From: Streptomyces rapamycinicus NRRL 5491 | GTDB lineage: Bacteria; Actinomycetota; Actinomycetes; Streptomycetales; Streptomycetaceae | DNA: 64,000 nt | Direction: 5' to 3' | Assembly: GCF_024298965.1 (NCBI RefSeq) | Contig: NZ_CP085193.1 | Span: 620,001 to 684,000, forward strand | Part shown: positions 51,960-59,869 of the stretch, piece by piece | Position numbering within the stretch: the first letter of the stretch is position 1 | Layout: each line of letters begins with the position of its first letter | Notes under the pieces: model-generated | Databases searched by the model: none | Told to the model about the DNA's origin: nothing | The model's input: only the letters and a program-made list of their open reading frames with translations | Position numbers and translations under genes: made by a program

Positions 51960-52716
51960 CTAGCGCTCGTTGGCCACGTCCACGCCCAGCCGGGCGAGCA
52001 GTCGCTCGCGCAGCGCGGCGTACTCGGCACCCGCGGGGCGGCGCGGCGCCGGAACCTCCACGGCGAGGTCGGCGGCGATCCGGCCCCCGTCCAGGACCAC
52101 GATCCGGTCGGCGAGCGCGATGGCCTCGTCCACGTCGTGCGTGACCGGCAGCACGGCGGGACGGTGCCGTTCGTACAGGCGGGCCAGAAGTGCGTGCATA
52201 CGGGTCCTGGTGAGCGCGTCGAGCGCGCCGAACGGCTCGTCCGCGAGCAGCAGTTCGGGCTCGCGCACCAGGGAGCGGACCAGCGAGACCCGCTGCTGTT
52301 CGCCGCCCGACAGCTCCACCGGCCGGGCGTCCTCCCGCCCGGCCAGGCCCACCTCGGCGAGCGCGGTGCGTGCCCGCTCCTCGGCGTCCCCGCCCGTGAG
52401 CCCCAGTGCCACATTGGCCAGCACCCGTTTCCACGGCAGGAGCCTGGCGTCCTGGAAGACGACCGACACATGGGCGGGCGCGCTCAGTACGCCTTCGCCA
52501 CCGGCGTCGTGGTCGACTCCGGCGAGCGCCCGCAGCACGGTGCTCTTGCCGGAGCCACTGCGGCCGAGCATGGCCACGAACTCCCCGGCGCGCAGGCTCA
52601 GTTCGAGCCCGTCCAGCACCTTGCGCCCCGCCGAAGTCAAGTACGAGCCCTTCGATGCGGACGGCCGTCCCGGCCTCCGGGGCGGTGGCCGTCAGCCCGC
52701 CAGTGTGCGTCGCCAT
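51960..52716 (-). pseudogene. ssuB: SsuB-like sulfonate ABC transporter ATPase with a frameshift
   Basis: ATG 52716 with GGAAGG upstream opens MATHTGG and runs to RIEGLVLDFGG. The rest (KVLDGLELSLRAGEFVAMLG, Walker A GRSGSGKST, Q-loop VVFQDARLLPW, signature ELSGGEQQRVSLVRSL, Walker B LLLADEPFGALD, VTHDVDEAIALADRI) is in another frame ending at 51960. Removing one G from the run at about 52640-52645 joins them. No SsuA or SsuC gene is adjacent, so the importer is incomplete even apart from the frameshift. Confidence 0.75.
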
Positions 52717-52821
52717 GACAGGACCTTCCTCTCCACGAGCGGCCACCTCACGGGTGCCGCGCGGGCCGGGGCTCCTCCGCCGTCGCGGGGCCGGGCCCCG
52801 GGGTGGCCCGGCCGCGCCCGG

Positions 52822-53742
52822 TCAGTCGGCGGCCAGTCCGGTCCGCCAGCTGGGTATCGAGGGCTTCCAGTCGAGCGCCTGGCGTATGCGGTCGTTGGAC
52901 GCGCCGCGCATGGCGGTCAGCTGGTGGGCGGTGAGCCAGCCCAGCAGCCGCTCGGCCAGTGGCGCCGGCACCGTACGGGGCGGGAGCCCTCCGAGCAGCC
53001 GGGCGTACTCGGGCAGCCAGACCGCGGCCTCCGCCGGGTCGTCGTCGGCCACGTTGAACACACCGTCGGCATCCGCCTCGACGGCACGGACCGCGGCCCG
53101 TGCGGCGTCCTCGACATGGAGGAACGAGGTGACGCCGGTGGCGGACTCGGGCAGTGGCAGCCTGCCGCGCGCCACCGCGCCGCGGATCGCGCCGTCCCGG
53201 TGGTAGAGCGTGCCCGGCCCGTACAGGGTCCCGTGGCGCAGCACGATGCCGGAGAGGTTCGCGGCGCCCAGTACCCGGCGCTCCAGTTCGCTGATCGCGC
53301 GGGCGGTGAGCGCCCAGCCCGGATCCGGTGCGTCGACATGGAGCGGCGCGTCCTCGGTGAGCACCGGCCCGCCGCGGGGGGCCGTGGCGAACGCGATGCT
53401 CTGGGCCACCATCCGTCGTGCTCCCGCCGCCTCGGCGGCGGCGATCAGATGCGCGGTGCCTTCGGTGCGCAGCCGGGCGGTGCGCTCCAGGCCCTCCGCG
53501 GTGGGCCCGCGCAGCGCGGTCAGCTGATGCACCACCACCTCGGGCCGGGCCGAGACCACCGCCGCGCGCACCGCCTCGGGGTCCAGTGCGTCGGCCACCA
53601 CGACGCCGTCCAGGCCCGGCCCGGCCGCCCCGGACACCTCACGTACCAGCGCGGTCACATGGTGGCCGCGGGCGCTGAGCAGCGGGACCAGCGCCCGGCC
53701 GATCACACCGGTGGCCCCGGCGACGAGGACCCGTGCCGTCAT
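52822..53742 (-). CDS. NAD-dependent epimerase/dehydratase-type reductase in the biosynthetic cluster
   Basis: 306 residues from ATG 53742, which overlaps the stop of the V4R-like gene by 4 bases. Nucleotide site VLVAGATGVIGRALVPLL, VVVHQLTALRG, GIVLRHGTLYGPGT, SFLHVEDAARA, GVFNVADDDPAE. The classical YxxxK is not clear in the central part. It may reduce a keto group of the cluster product or an aldehyde. It is the last gene of the biosynthetic operon before the dead sulfonate genes. Confidence 0.83.
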   Translation of the reverse strand: MTARVLVAGATGVIGRALVPLLSARGHHVTALVREVSGAAGPGLDGVVVADALDPEAVRAAVVSARPEVVVHQLTALRGPTAEGLERTARLRTEGTAHLIAAAEAAGARRMVAQSIAFATAPRGGPVLTEDAPLHVDAPDPGWALTARAISELERRVLGAANLSGIVLRHGTLYGPGTLYHRDGAIRGAVARGRLPLPESATGVTSFLHVEDAARAAVRAVEADADGVFNVADDDPAEAAVWLPEYARLLGGLPPRTVPAPLAERLLGWLTAHQLTAMRGASNDRIRQALDWKPSIPSWRTGLAAD

Positions 53743-54326
53743 GCCGCACCTCCCCCGGCTCGCATCAGCAGTCGGCAGGCGGGATCGCCGTCCCGCAGAC
53801 ACGCGGTGGCACAGTTACGGGTGAGTTCGACCCCGAGCCCCTCCGACCAGCCGGCGTGGATGTCGGTGCACGGGCACTCGTAGCCGTCGAGCGAACCGGC
53901 CATCCGGACCATGGTCACGGCGAAGTTCTGCCGCATGGTCAGCTCGATATCGCCGTCCGGGAGCACCGCGGTCCCCCCGTCGCGCAGTTCGTTCGGGAAC
54001 ATCCACTCGGAGCAGGCGTCGTACCGGCGGCGGAGTTCCTCGAGGTCGGCGGCCGGTTTTCCGCCGAACTGACGGCGGATCCGCTTGCCCACCTGGACGG
54101 CCACATACCGCAGCGCCTCGGCGTTGATCTCATTCGCCACGTCGTGTCCGAACCTCTTCGCCACGCCCTGGTACCAGCGCGCGTCGTGCAGCCACCACTG
54201 CCGGTACACGTCCATGGTCCTCGGGCGGGGGCCCGTGCCGGGGCTCGTGCCAGGGCTCGTGCCGGAGCCCGTGCCGGAGCCCGTGCCGGGGCTCGTGCCG
54301 GGGCTCGTATGGTCGAGCGCGGTCAT
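53739..54326 (-). CDS. Cys-rich V4R/ATC-hydrolase-like protein
   Basis: 195 residues. The first 30 are a Gly/Thr/Ser/Pro repeat. The folded part starts YRQWWLHDARWYQGVAKRFG and ends with two Cys clusters: YECPCTDIHAGWSEG and RNCATACLRDGDPACRLLM. The final GDPxC pattern resembles V4R and L-2-amino-thiazoline-4-carboxylate hydrolase families, which bind a ligand or metal by such Cys residues. The assignment is tentative. It is overlapped by 4 bases on both sides by the ligase and reductase genes, so it belongs to the pathway and could carry out a cyclisation or hydrolysis step. Confidence 0.5.
   Translation of the reverse strand: MTALDHTSPGTSPGTGSGTGSGTSPGTSPGTGPRPRTMDVYRQWWLHDARWYQGVAKRFGHDVANEINAEALRYVAVQVGKRIRRQFGGKPAADLEELRRRYDACSEWMFPNELRDGGTAVLPDGDIELTMRQNFAVTMVRMAGSLDGYECPCTDIHAGWSEGLGVELTRNCATACLRDGDPACRLLMRAGGGAA
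54227..54309 (-). repeat. 12-base tandem repeat in the V4R-like gene
   Basis: About seven copies of a 12-base unit of form GTGCCGGGGCTC/GTGCCGGAGCCC. They encode alternating SPGT and GSGT units at the N-terminus of the protein, a flexible linker. Copy number could vary between strains. Confidence 0.8.
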
Positions 54327-56029
54327 CGCACCTTCCCGTCCAGTTCGCCGTCGGCCACCCGGGCCCGGAACCGCTCGCGCATCTCCCGCTTGAGCACCTT
54401 GCCGGTGGCTCCCTTCACCACCTCGCTCGCGTCCATCCGGAGCGCACCGGTCAGCTGCGGGAAGCCTTCGGCGGCCAGCACCCGGTTGACGTCGGCCGTC
54501 CACCGGGCGTCGTCCCTGTCCGCGTCCCCCACGTCCGCCGCGTCCGCGCGCACCTGCAGCAGGGCGTAGGCGTCGGCGGTCCCGTCGCCGTCCCAGTCCG
54601 CGCTCACGCCCTCGGGCGCGACCGCCACCACCGTGCAGTCCTCGAGCCCGGGCAGCTCGCGCAGCAGCAACTCCTCGGTGCGGGTGCTGAACACGATGCC
54701 CGCGGCGGTGCGGATCGCGTCCGGCACGCGGTCCAGGTGGTAGAAGTTTCCCTCCTCGTCCCGGTAGGACAGATCACCGGTGAGCCAGTAGCCACCGAGC
54801 CGCAGCCGGTGGAAGGTCAGCGAGTCGTTCCAGTATCCGGGGGTGAGCGTGGGTGAGCGCACACCGAGGCGGCCGACCTCGCCGGGCGGCAGCGGTGTGC
54901 CGTCCTCGGAGAGCACCGCCGCCTCGGCGAAACTCATCGGTTTGCCGACGCAGCGGGAGAACGACGACTTGCCGGGCCGGTGTCCGTTGTGGAAGAGCGA
55001 GTAGCCGGTCTCGGAGGAGCCGAGTCCGTCGGTGAAGACGGATCCGGAGACCCGGCGGCGCTTCAGGTCCCGGCCGACCGTGTCATGGCTGCCCTGCTCG
55101 ATCAGCGCCCTGATATGGGTCTCGTGCGCCGCGTCCCCGGTGTTGTACCACGCCTCCACGCTGGACAGATCGCGCACGGAGAGATCCTGGGCGGCCATCT
55201 CCCCGTAGGTTCCGGCGAACGCGAACACCGTGGTGGGGCGGAACGACTCCATGGCGTCCAGGACGTCGACCCCTCGCTGGCTGGACAGCATGCGGACGGG
55301 CGAGCGCAGCAGGAAGCCGAACAACATGACCGAGATGGCTGCGTTGTGCGAGCCGGGCAGCGCGACCAGCAGCCTGCCCATCGCGGAGCCGACGGACAGC
55401 TTCAGCCGGTGCAACTGCGCGTACAGCAGGGTTTCGTGGGTGTGCGGTACGGCCTTGGGCATACCGGTGGTGCCCGAGGAGTGGGAGATGATGATCGGGT
55501 CGGTGGCGTGGTGGGCGTACGGGTAGCCCGTGGGGAGGGCTTCGCGGTGCTCAGCGCGGATGTCGGCCGCCGTGACGCAGAAGCCGAGGCCCAGTTCGGC
55601 CCGGTCGCGGGCCAGGACCGCGTGGTGGGCCTGGTCGGTGATGGCGCCGACCGCGCCCTGGCGCCGTACGTACTCGCGGGCGATCTCCGGGCGGAGGTTG
55701 CCGTTGACGAAGGAGGGGATCGCGCCGAGGGAGGTGAGGGCGAGGAAGTTGATGGCGAACTCGGTGCTGGACCAGGTCTGGATTGCCACCGGGTCACGGG
55801 GCCCGACACCCTGAGCGTGGTACCAGCTCGCGTAGATCTCCACGGCCTCGTGCAGCTCGCCCAGGGTCAGTACCTCGGGGTGGCCGCCGTCCGGGGCCTG
55901 CCAGGTGGCGTCGGTCCACAGGACCTGCTCGTCGAACGATCTGCCGTACGCCTTCAGCCGGTGGATCACGTTCCCGGCCCCCAGGGCGGCGTCCTCGCTG
56001 ATCCGCGCGCGTTCCTGCTTGGTGATCAT
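54323..56029 (-). CDS. AMP-dependent acyl ligase of the biosynthetic cluster
   Basis: 568 residues. P-loop ISHSSGTTGMPKAVPHTHE, GLGSSETGYSLF, YWLTGDLSYRDEEGNFYHLD, and the catalytic Lys region VVKGATGKVLKREMRE. The N-terminal part (LKAYGRSFDEQVLWTDATW) is not that of standard acyl-CoA synthetases. It should adenylate a carboxylic acid and pass it to CoA, a carrier protein or an amine. A GGTAGGA ribosome site is intact. The IS110 element lies directly upstream and separates it from the rest of the operon, so its expression may be altered. Confidence 0.86.
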   Translation of the reverse strand: MITKQERARISEDAALGAGNVIHRLKAYGRSFDEQVLWTDATWQAPDGGHPEVLTLGELHEAVEIYASWYHAQGVGPRDPVAIQTWSSTEFAINFLALTSLGAIPSFVNGNLRPEIAREYVRRQGAVGAITDQAHHAVLARDRAELGLGFCVTAADIRAEHREALPTGYPYAHHATDPIIISHSSGTTGMPKAVPHTHETLLYAQLHRLKLSVGSAMGRLLVALPGSHNAAISVMLFGFLLRSPVRMLSSQRGVDVLDAMESFRPTTVFAFAGTYGEMAAQDLSVRDLSSVEAWYNTGDAAHETHIRALIEQGSHDTVGRDLKRRRVSGSVFTDGLGSSETGYSLFHNGHRPGKSSFSRCVGKPMSFAEAAVLSEDGTPLPPGEVGRLGVRSPTLTPGYWNDSLTFHRLRLGGYWLTGDLSYRDEEGNFYHLDRVPDAIRTAAGIVFSTRTEELLLRELPGLEDCTVVAVAPEGVSADWDGDGTADAYALLQVRADAADVGDADRDDARWTADVNRVLAAEGFPQLTGALRMDASEVVKGATGKVLKREMRERFRARVADGELDGKVR

Positions 56030-56045
56030 GGTGTGGTCCTACCTT

Positions 56046-57482
56046 TCAGATGTGGGTCTGACCTGGTCGTTCGTAAGATCGGAGGGCCCAGGGGTTCTGG
56101 GTATGGCTGGCATGGTGGAGACCGTTCGATGGCTCGAGGAACTTGGCCGCCCGGAGCCCCGCGACGACTCGACCGCCAATTGGGAGATGCGACTCCGATC
56201 GCTGCTGTAGGACAACGTCGGCGAGGTCGTCGGTGGGATCGATGTACGACGAGCTGGCGGAGGGGAACGTGCCCGAGATCTGGGCCGGAGTGGACATCGG
56301 CAAGACCCATCACCATGCGGTGGTGATCAACGCGGAGGGCAAGCGTCTGCTGTCCCGCCGAGTCCAGAACGACGAGACCGAGCTCCTCGCTCTGATCGGC
56401 GACGTCCTGGAGATATCGCGGGATGTGCTGTGGGCGGTGGATCTCAACCATGGTGGTGCCGCGCTGCTGATCGGCCTGCTGATCAGCCACGGCCAGCCGG
56501 TCGCCTACCTCACCGGCCTGGCGGTCCACCGTGCTTCCGCCACCTACCGCGGCGAGGGCAAGACGGACGCGAAGGACGCCTTCGTCATCGCCGACCAGGC
56601 TCGCGTTCGCCGTGACCTCGGCCTGCTGAGGCCCGGCGACGAGATCGCCGTCGACCTGCGCACCCTGACTACCCGTCGTCTGGACGCAGTCTTCGACCGC
56701 ACTCGCCAGATCAACCGCCTGCGTGCCCAACTCCTGGAGATCTTCCCTGCGTTGGAGCGGTCCTTGGAGCTGACGAACCACGGTCCGGTGGTGCTGCTGA
56801 CCGGCTTCCAGACCCCGGCGGCGATCCGTCGTGCGGGCGTGAACCGGATCGAGACGTGGCTTAAGAACCGCAGGGTCCGAGGTGCCGCCGCACTGGCGAA
56901 GACGGTGGTGGAGGCCGCCCAGGCTCAGCACACCGCGCTCCCCGGCGAGAAGCTGGCCGCTGCCATGGTGGTCCGCCTCGCGAAGGGGGTGATGGCCCTC
57001 GACGAGGAGATCTCCGAGCTCAACGCCCTCATCGAGGGCCGGTTTCGCGAGCATCCGCACGCCGAGGTGATCCGCAGCCTGCCCGGCATGGGGACCAAGC
57101 TCGCCGCAGAGTTCATCGCCGCGACCGGCGGCGACATGGACGCCTTCGCCAGCTCCGACCGCCTGGCCGGCTTCGCCGGCCTGGCCCCCAGGCCCCGCGA
57201 CTCCGGCCGCGTCAGCGGCAACATGCGCAGACCCCGGCGCTATCACCGCGGGCTGCTGAGAACTATGTACCTGTCCGCGATGGTCAGCCTTCGATGCTGC
57301 CCCGCCTCCAAGGCGTACTACGACCGGAAGCGGAACGAGGGCAAGGGGCACAAGCAGGCGCTGCTGGCCCTCGCGCGCCGACGCCTCAACGTTCTGTGGG
57401 CGATGATCCGTGACGGAGAGTGCTTTCACGCTTCACCTCCCGTCACGGGAGCAGCTTGACAACATGATTGGGAAGTTCCTTG
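56046..57482 (+). mobile_element. IS110-family insertion element
   Basis: Contains one intact transposase gene plus about 195 bases left of it and 23 right. Ends are estimated: the left one from the intact ribosome site of the ligase gene, the right one from the point where the chain-length-factor-like frame loses homology. No inverted terminal repeats are visible, as usual for IS110. It interrupts the end of the chain-length-factor-like gene and splits the biosynthetic operon. Confidence 0.7.
56242..57459 (+). CDS. IS110-family transposase
   Basis: 405 residues from ATG 56242. The N-terminal RuvC-like DEDD domain is seen in IWAGVDIGKTHHHAVVINAE, LTGLAVHRASATYRGEGKTD and AKDAFVIADQAR. The C-terminal transposase_20 domain has VIRSLPGMGTKLAAEFIAAT, LAGFAGLAPRPRDSG and a Ser region in RVSGNMRRPRRYHRGLLRTM. 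No frameshift or stop is visible, so the element may be active or recent. IS110 enzymes use a bridge RNA from the element's non-coding end; the region left of the gene is the place to look. Confidence 0.93.
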   Translation: MYDELAEGNVPEIWAGVDIGKTHHHAVVINAEGKRLLSRRVQNDETELLALIGDVLEISRDVLWAVDLNHGGAALLIGLLISHGQPVAYLTGLAVHRASATYRGEGKTDAKDAFVIADQARVRRDLGLLRPGDEIAVDLRTLTTRRLDAVFDRTRQINRLRAQLLEIFPALERSLELTNHGPVVLLTGFQTPAAIRRAGVNRIETWLKNRRVRGAAALAKTVVEAAQAQHTALPGEKLAAAMVVRLAKGVMALDEEISELNALIEGRFREHPHAEVIRSLPGMGTKLAAEFIAATGGDMDAFASSDRLAGFAGLAPRPRDSGRVSGNMRRPRRYHRGLLRTMYLSAMVSLRCCPASKAYYDRKRNEGKGHKQALLALARRRLNVLWAMIRDGECFHASPPVTGAA

Positions 57483-58067
57483 GATTCGGGCGGCCAGCTC
57501 GACCAGGCCGCGAAGGGTGCCGTACTCCCCCGAGGGGGTGGGCGGGATGTCGGACGGCGGGCGCGGGAGGGGATCGTCCCGGTCCAGCACGAGGGCCACG
57601 GCCAGGTCCGCGGCGGGCGGGCCGGTACGAAGCTCGCGGTACGCCGCCGTGGTGCGCTCGGAGCCGGTCAGCTCGACCCCGATCAGCACGACGCGGTCCA
57701 GCTCCTCGTCCTCCAGCAGCAGTTCCGCGGCGGCCAGCAGCTCATCGGCCGGGTCCGCCACGGTGGACAGGCAGAGCAGCGGCCCGGTGATGGCGAACTC
57801 CCGGCTGAGCCGGCCCAGGACCGCGTTGGCGGTGGACTGCATGAACAACAGCGGATTGTGCACCTGCCCGGCCACCAGCAGACGGCTGCCGAGGTCGAGG
57901 GTGGCGGCGTCCCCCATCGTGCTGGCCAGGGCCATGGCGGTACGGGCGCCGTCGCCCGGCCGGGCGGTCAGGCACCGCTCGACGGCCTGGTACACCATCG
58001 GGTTGAAGGCGGACTCCACGAAACCGGCGACCGGCGGCGCGGAGGGGCCGGACATCGCGGCGATCAT
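57426..58067 (-). CDS. Short chain-length-factor-like ketosynthase partner, 3' end altered by IS110
   Basis: 213 residues. VAGFVESAFNPMVYQAVERC, TAMALASTMGDAATLDLGSR, HNPLLFMQSTANAVLGRLSR and LCLSTVADPADELLAAAELL resemble the short N-terminal-type beta-ketoacyl synthase partner (PF13723) of aryl polyene systems. No catalytic Cys is seen at the expected place (QSTANAV). Up to LRGLVELAARI the sequence is native; the last 18 residues (starting QGTSQSCCQ) come from the IS end. The ATG overlaps the ketosynthase stop by 4 bases. It should pair with that ketosynthase to set chain length, if the tail change is tolerated. Confidence 0.7.
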   Translation of the reverse strand: MIAAMSGPSAPPVAGFVESAFNPMVYQAVERCLTARPGDGARTAMALASTMGDAATLDLGSRLLVAGQVHNPLLFMQSTANAVLGRLSREFAITGPLLCLSTVADPADELLAAAELLLEDEELDRVVLIGVELTGSERTTAAYRELRTGPPAADLAVALVLDRDDPLPRPPSDIPPTPSGEYGTLRGLVELAARIQGTSQSCCQAAPVTGGEA

Positions 58068-59275
58068 GCTCGCTCCAGTACCAGCGCGGTGTTGGCGCCG
58101 CCGAACGCGGCGTTGACGGTGAGGGCACGCCGGAGCTCGGCCTTGTGGGGGCGGTTGGGCACATAGTCGAGGTCGCAGTGCGGATCCGGTTCGGTGAACC
58201 CGGCGGTGGGCGGCAGCACCCCGTCCCGCAGCGCGAGCAGGGTGATCACGAGTTCCACGACTCCGGACGCCTCCAGCAGATGTCCGGTGGTGCTCTTCGT
58301 CGAGCTCACCGGCGTCCGGGCGGCCGCCGCGCCGAAGAGCGTGCGCAAGCCCCGGGTCTCGGCGGGGTCGTTGTACCGGGTGGCGGTGCCATGCGCGTTC
58401 ACATAGTCGATCCGCGGGCCGCCCGCACGCCGCAGGGCCCGGCCGGCGGCCATGGCCAGCCCGGCGCCTTCCGGATGGGGCCGGGCGACGTGGTGGGCGT
58501 CGCCCGCGGCGCCCCAGCCGGTCAGCGCGCCGAGCGCACGCGCTCCCCGGCGCCGGGCGCTCTCGGCGGATTCGAGCACGACGGCGCCGGCTCCGTCCCC
58601 GAGTAGCAGACCGCTGCGGTCGGCGCAGAACGGACGCACCATCCCGTCCCGGGAAAGGGCGAATCCCGAGTCGAACTTGGCCAGGTTCTCCTCCTCCACC
58701 AGATACGCCCCGGCGCAGATCGCGGTGTCGGCCCAGCCGGAGGCGATGAGCCGGCAGGCGTGCGTGATCGCGGTGGCAGAGGCGACGCACGCGCTGGTGA
58801 ACGCCAGCCGGGGGCCGCGCAGGCCGAGGGTGTCCGCGAGGGTCTCGGCCTGCCACGCGGGCACGGTCTCCGCGGCGCCGCCGGAGTCCACCGCGCCGGG
58901 AGAGCCGGAAGACCCGGGAGAGCCGGAAGACTCAGAAGAGCCGGCAGCGCCAGGTGCGCCGGGTGCGTGCGCGGCGCGCCAGAAGCGGGTCAGACCGGTG
59001 AAGTCACCCGCGGTCCCCACCAGGACGGCGGCCTCGGCACCCGTCGGCAGCCCCGCCATGGCGACCGCCGCCCCGGCGACCTCGGCCAGCACCTCCCGCA
59101 GCGGAGCGGCCGGGCCGCCGGTGGCGGCCAGGCCCGTTCGGTACGGGCCGGTGTCGAAGCGGGTGATCGGTGCGAAGGCGGGCCGCCCGTCGAACACGCC
59201 CTCCCGCACGGCGTCCGCCCCGGTGCCGAAGGCCGTGCGCACCCCGAACCCGGTCAGCAGCACCTCACGGTCCAT
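58064..59275 (-). CDS. Beta-ketoacyl synthase (FabF-type, type II PKS)
   Basis: 403 residues with the full triad: Cys in FTSACVASATAITHACR, His in YVNAHGTATRYND, His in SSTKSTTGHLLEASG. Other landmarks: MDREVLLTGFGVRTAFGTG and LTVNAAFGGANTALVLERA. A Ser/Gly/Pro repeat of about 25 residues is inserted near residue 115. It condenses a malonyl-carrier extender with a starter. Its order (two carrier proteins, ketosynthase, short partner) is that of a small type II PKS. It overlaps the second carrier-protein gene by 11 bases. Confidence 0.9.
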   Translation of the reverse strand: MDREVLLTGFGVRTAFGTGADAVREGVFDGRPAFAPITRFDTGPYRTGLAATGGPAAPLREVLAEVAGAAVAMAGLPTGAEAAVLVGTAGDFTGLTRFWRAAHAPGAPGAAGSSESSGSPGSSGSPGAVDSGGAAETVPAWQAETLADTLGLRGPRLAFTSACVASATAITHACRLIASGWADTAICAGAYLVEEENLAKFDSGFALSRDGMVRPFCADRSGLLLGDGAGAVVLESAESARRRGARALGALTGWGAAGDAHHVARPHPEGAGLAMAAGRALRRAGGPRIDYVNAHGTATRYNDPAETRGLRTLFGAAAARTPVSSTKSTTGHLLEASGVVELVITLLALRDGVLPPTAGFTEPDPHCDLDYVPNRPHKAELRRALTVNAAFGGANTALVLERA

Positions 59276-59528
59276 GAACGCCCGCCAGGTAGTCGGTGAT
59301 CCGGCGGATCGAGGTGAATTCGGCGAGGAACGCGTCGGCCGGCTCGATCTCCAGGCCGTAGCGCAGCTCCAGTTGGTGCAGGAACCACACCAGCCCCAAC
59401 GAGTCCAGGGCGAGTTCGGCGTCGTCGTCCAGGCCGGGTGGCAGATCGGCGAAGATCTTGGGGTCGGACAGCAGTTCCCGGACGGCGTCGGTGGTGATCC
59501 TCGGCCGGGCTTCGGATTCCGCGGTCAT
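59265..59528 (-). CDS. Acyl carrier protein
   Basis: 87 residues. The phosphopantetheine attachment Ser is in LALDSLGLVWFLHQLE, the usual DSL motif. DDDAELALDSLGL and FTSIRRITDYLAG are helix II and IV landmarks. It is one of two adjacent carriers with different sequences (the other has DIDSLGLIEL), so they may hold starter and extender separately. It overlaps the other carrier gene by 4 bases and the ketosynthase by 11. Confidence 0.9.
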   Translation of the reverse strand: MTAESEARPRITTDAVRELLSDPKIFADLPPGLDDDAELALDSLGLVWFLHQLELRYGLEIEPADAFLAEFTSIRRITDYLAGVHGP

Positions 59529-59803
59529 GCCGTGGCGCCCCGCTCCACGACATCGTTGATCAGGTCGCCCAGGTTCATCGCGCCGGCCTGCTCGATGTCG
59601 CTGTCGGGGAACTTCACATCGAACCGGCGCTCCAGGCGCAGGAGCAGTTCGATCAGGCCCAGTGAGTCGATGTCGATTCCACCGGTGCCCATGGGGCTGT
59701 CATCGCTGATCTCGTCCGCGGCGAGCGGATGGTTCATCTCCTCGCTGATCGTGCTGAGCACGAAATCGCGGATCTCCTTCTGCAAGGCCGTCTGCGTCTC
59801 CAT
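59525..59803 (-). CDS. Acyl carrier protein
   Basis: 92 residues from ATG 59803 with AAAGG nine bases upstream. METQTALQKEIRDFVLSTIS, attachment Ser in GGIDIDSLGLIELLLRLE, MNLGDLINDVVERG. It is closer to classical FabC/AcpP than its neighbour. Position directly after the adenylating ligase gene suggests it could receive the activated aminohydroxybenzoate. Confidence 0.9.
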   Translation of the reverse strand: METQTALQKEIRDFVLSTISEEMNHPLAADEISDDSPMGTGGIDIDSLGLIELLLRLERRFDVKFPDSDIEQAGAMNLGDLINDVVERGATA

Positions 59804-59869
59804 GGTGCGCAACCTTTCTGTGCCACAGGGGGTCGATGCGGGGTGGTCGGCAAGGGGCGGTCAGCCGGG

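Noticed and set aside
54227..54309. CRISPR-like array
   Set aside because: Continuous 12-base coding repeats with no spacers; it is a low-complexity protein segment.
54980..56326. 448-codon plus-strand frame
   Set aside because: Antisense to the acyl ligase gene; Gly/Val/Asp-rich, no motifs.
56046..57482. Composite transposon carrying the biosynthetic genes
   Set aside because: Only one IS copy is present and it interrupts the cluster rather than flanking it.
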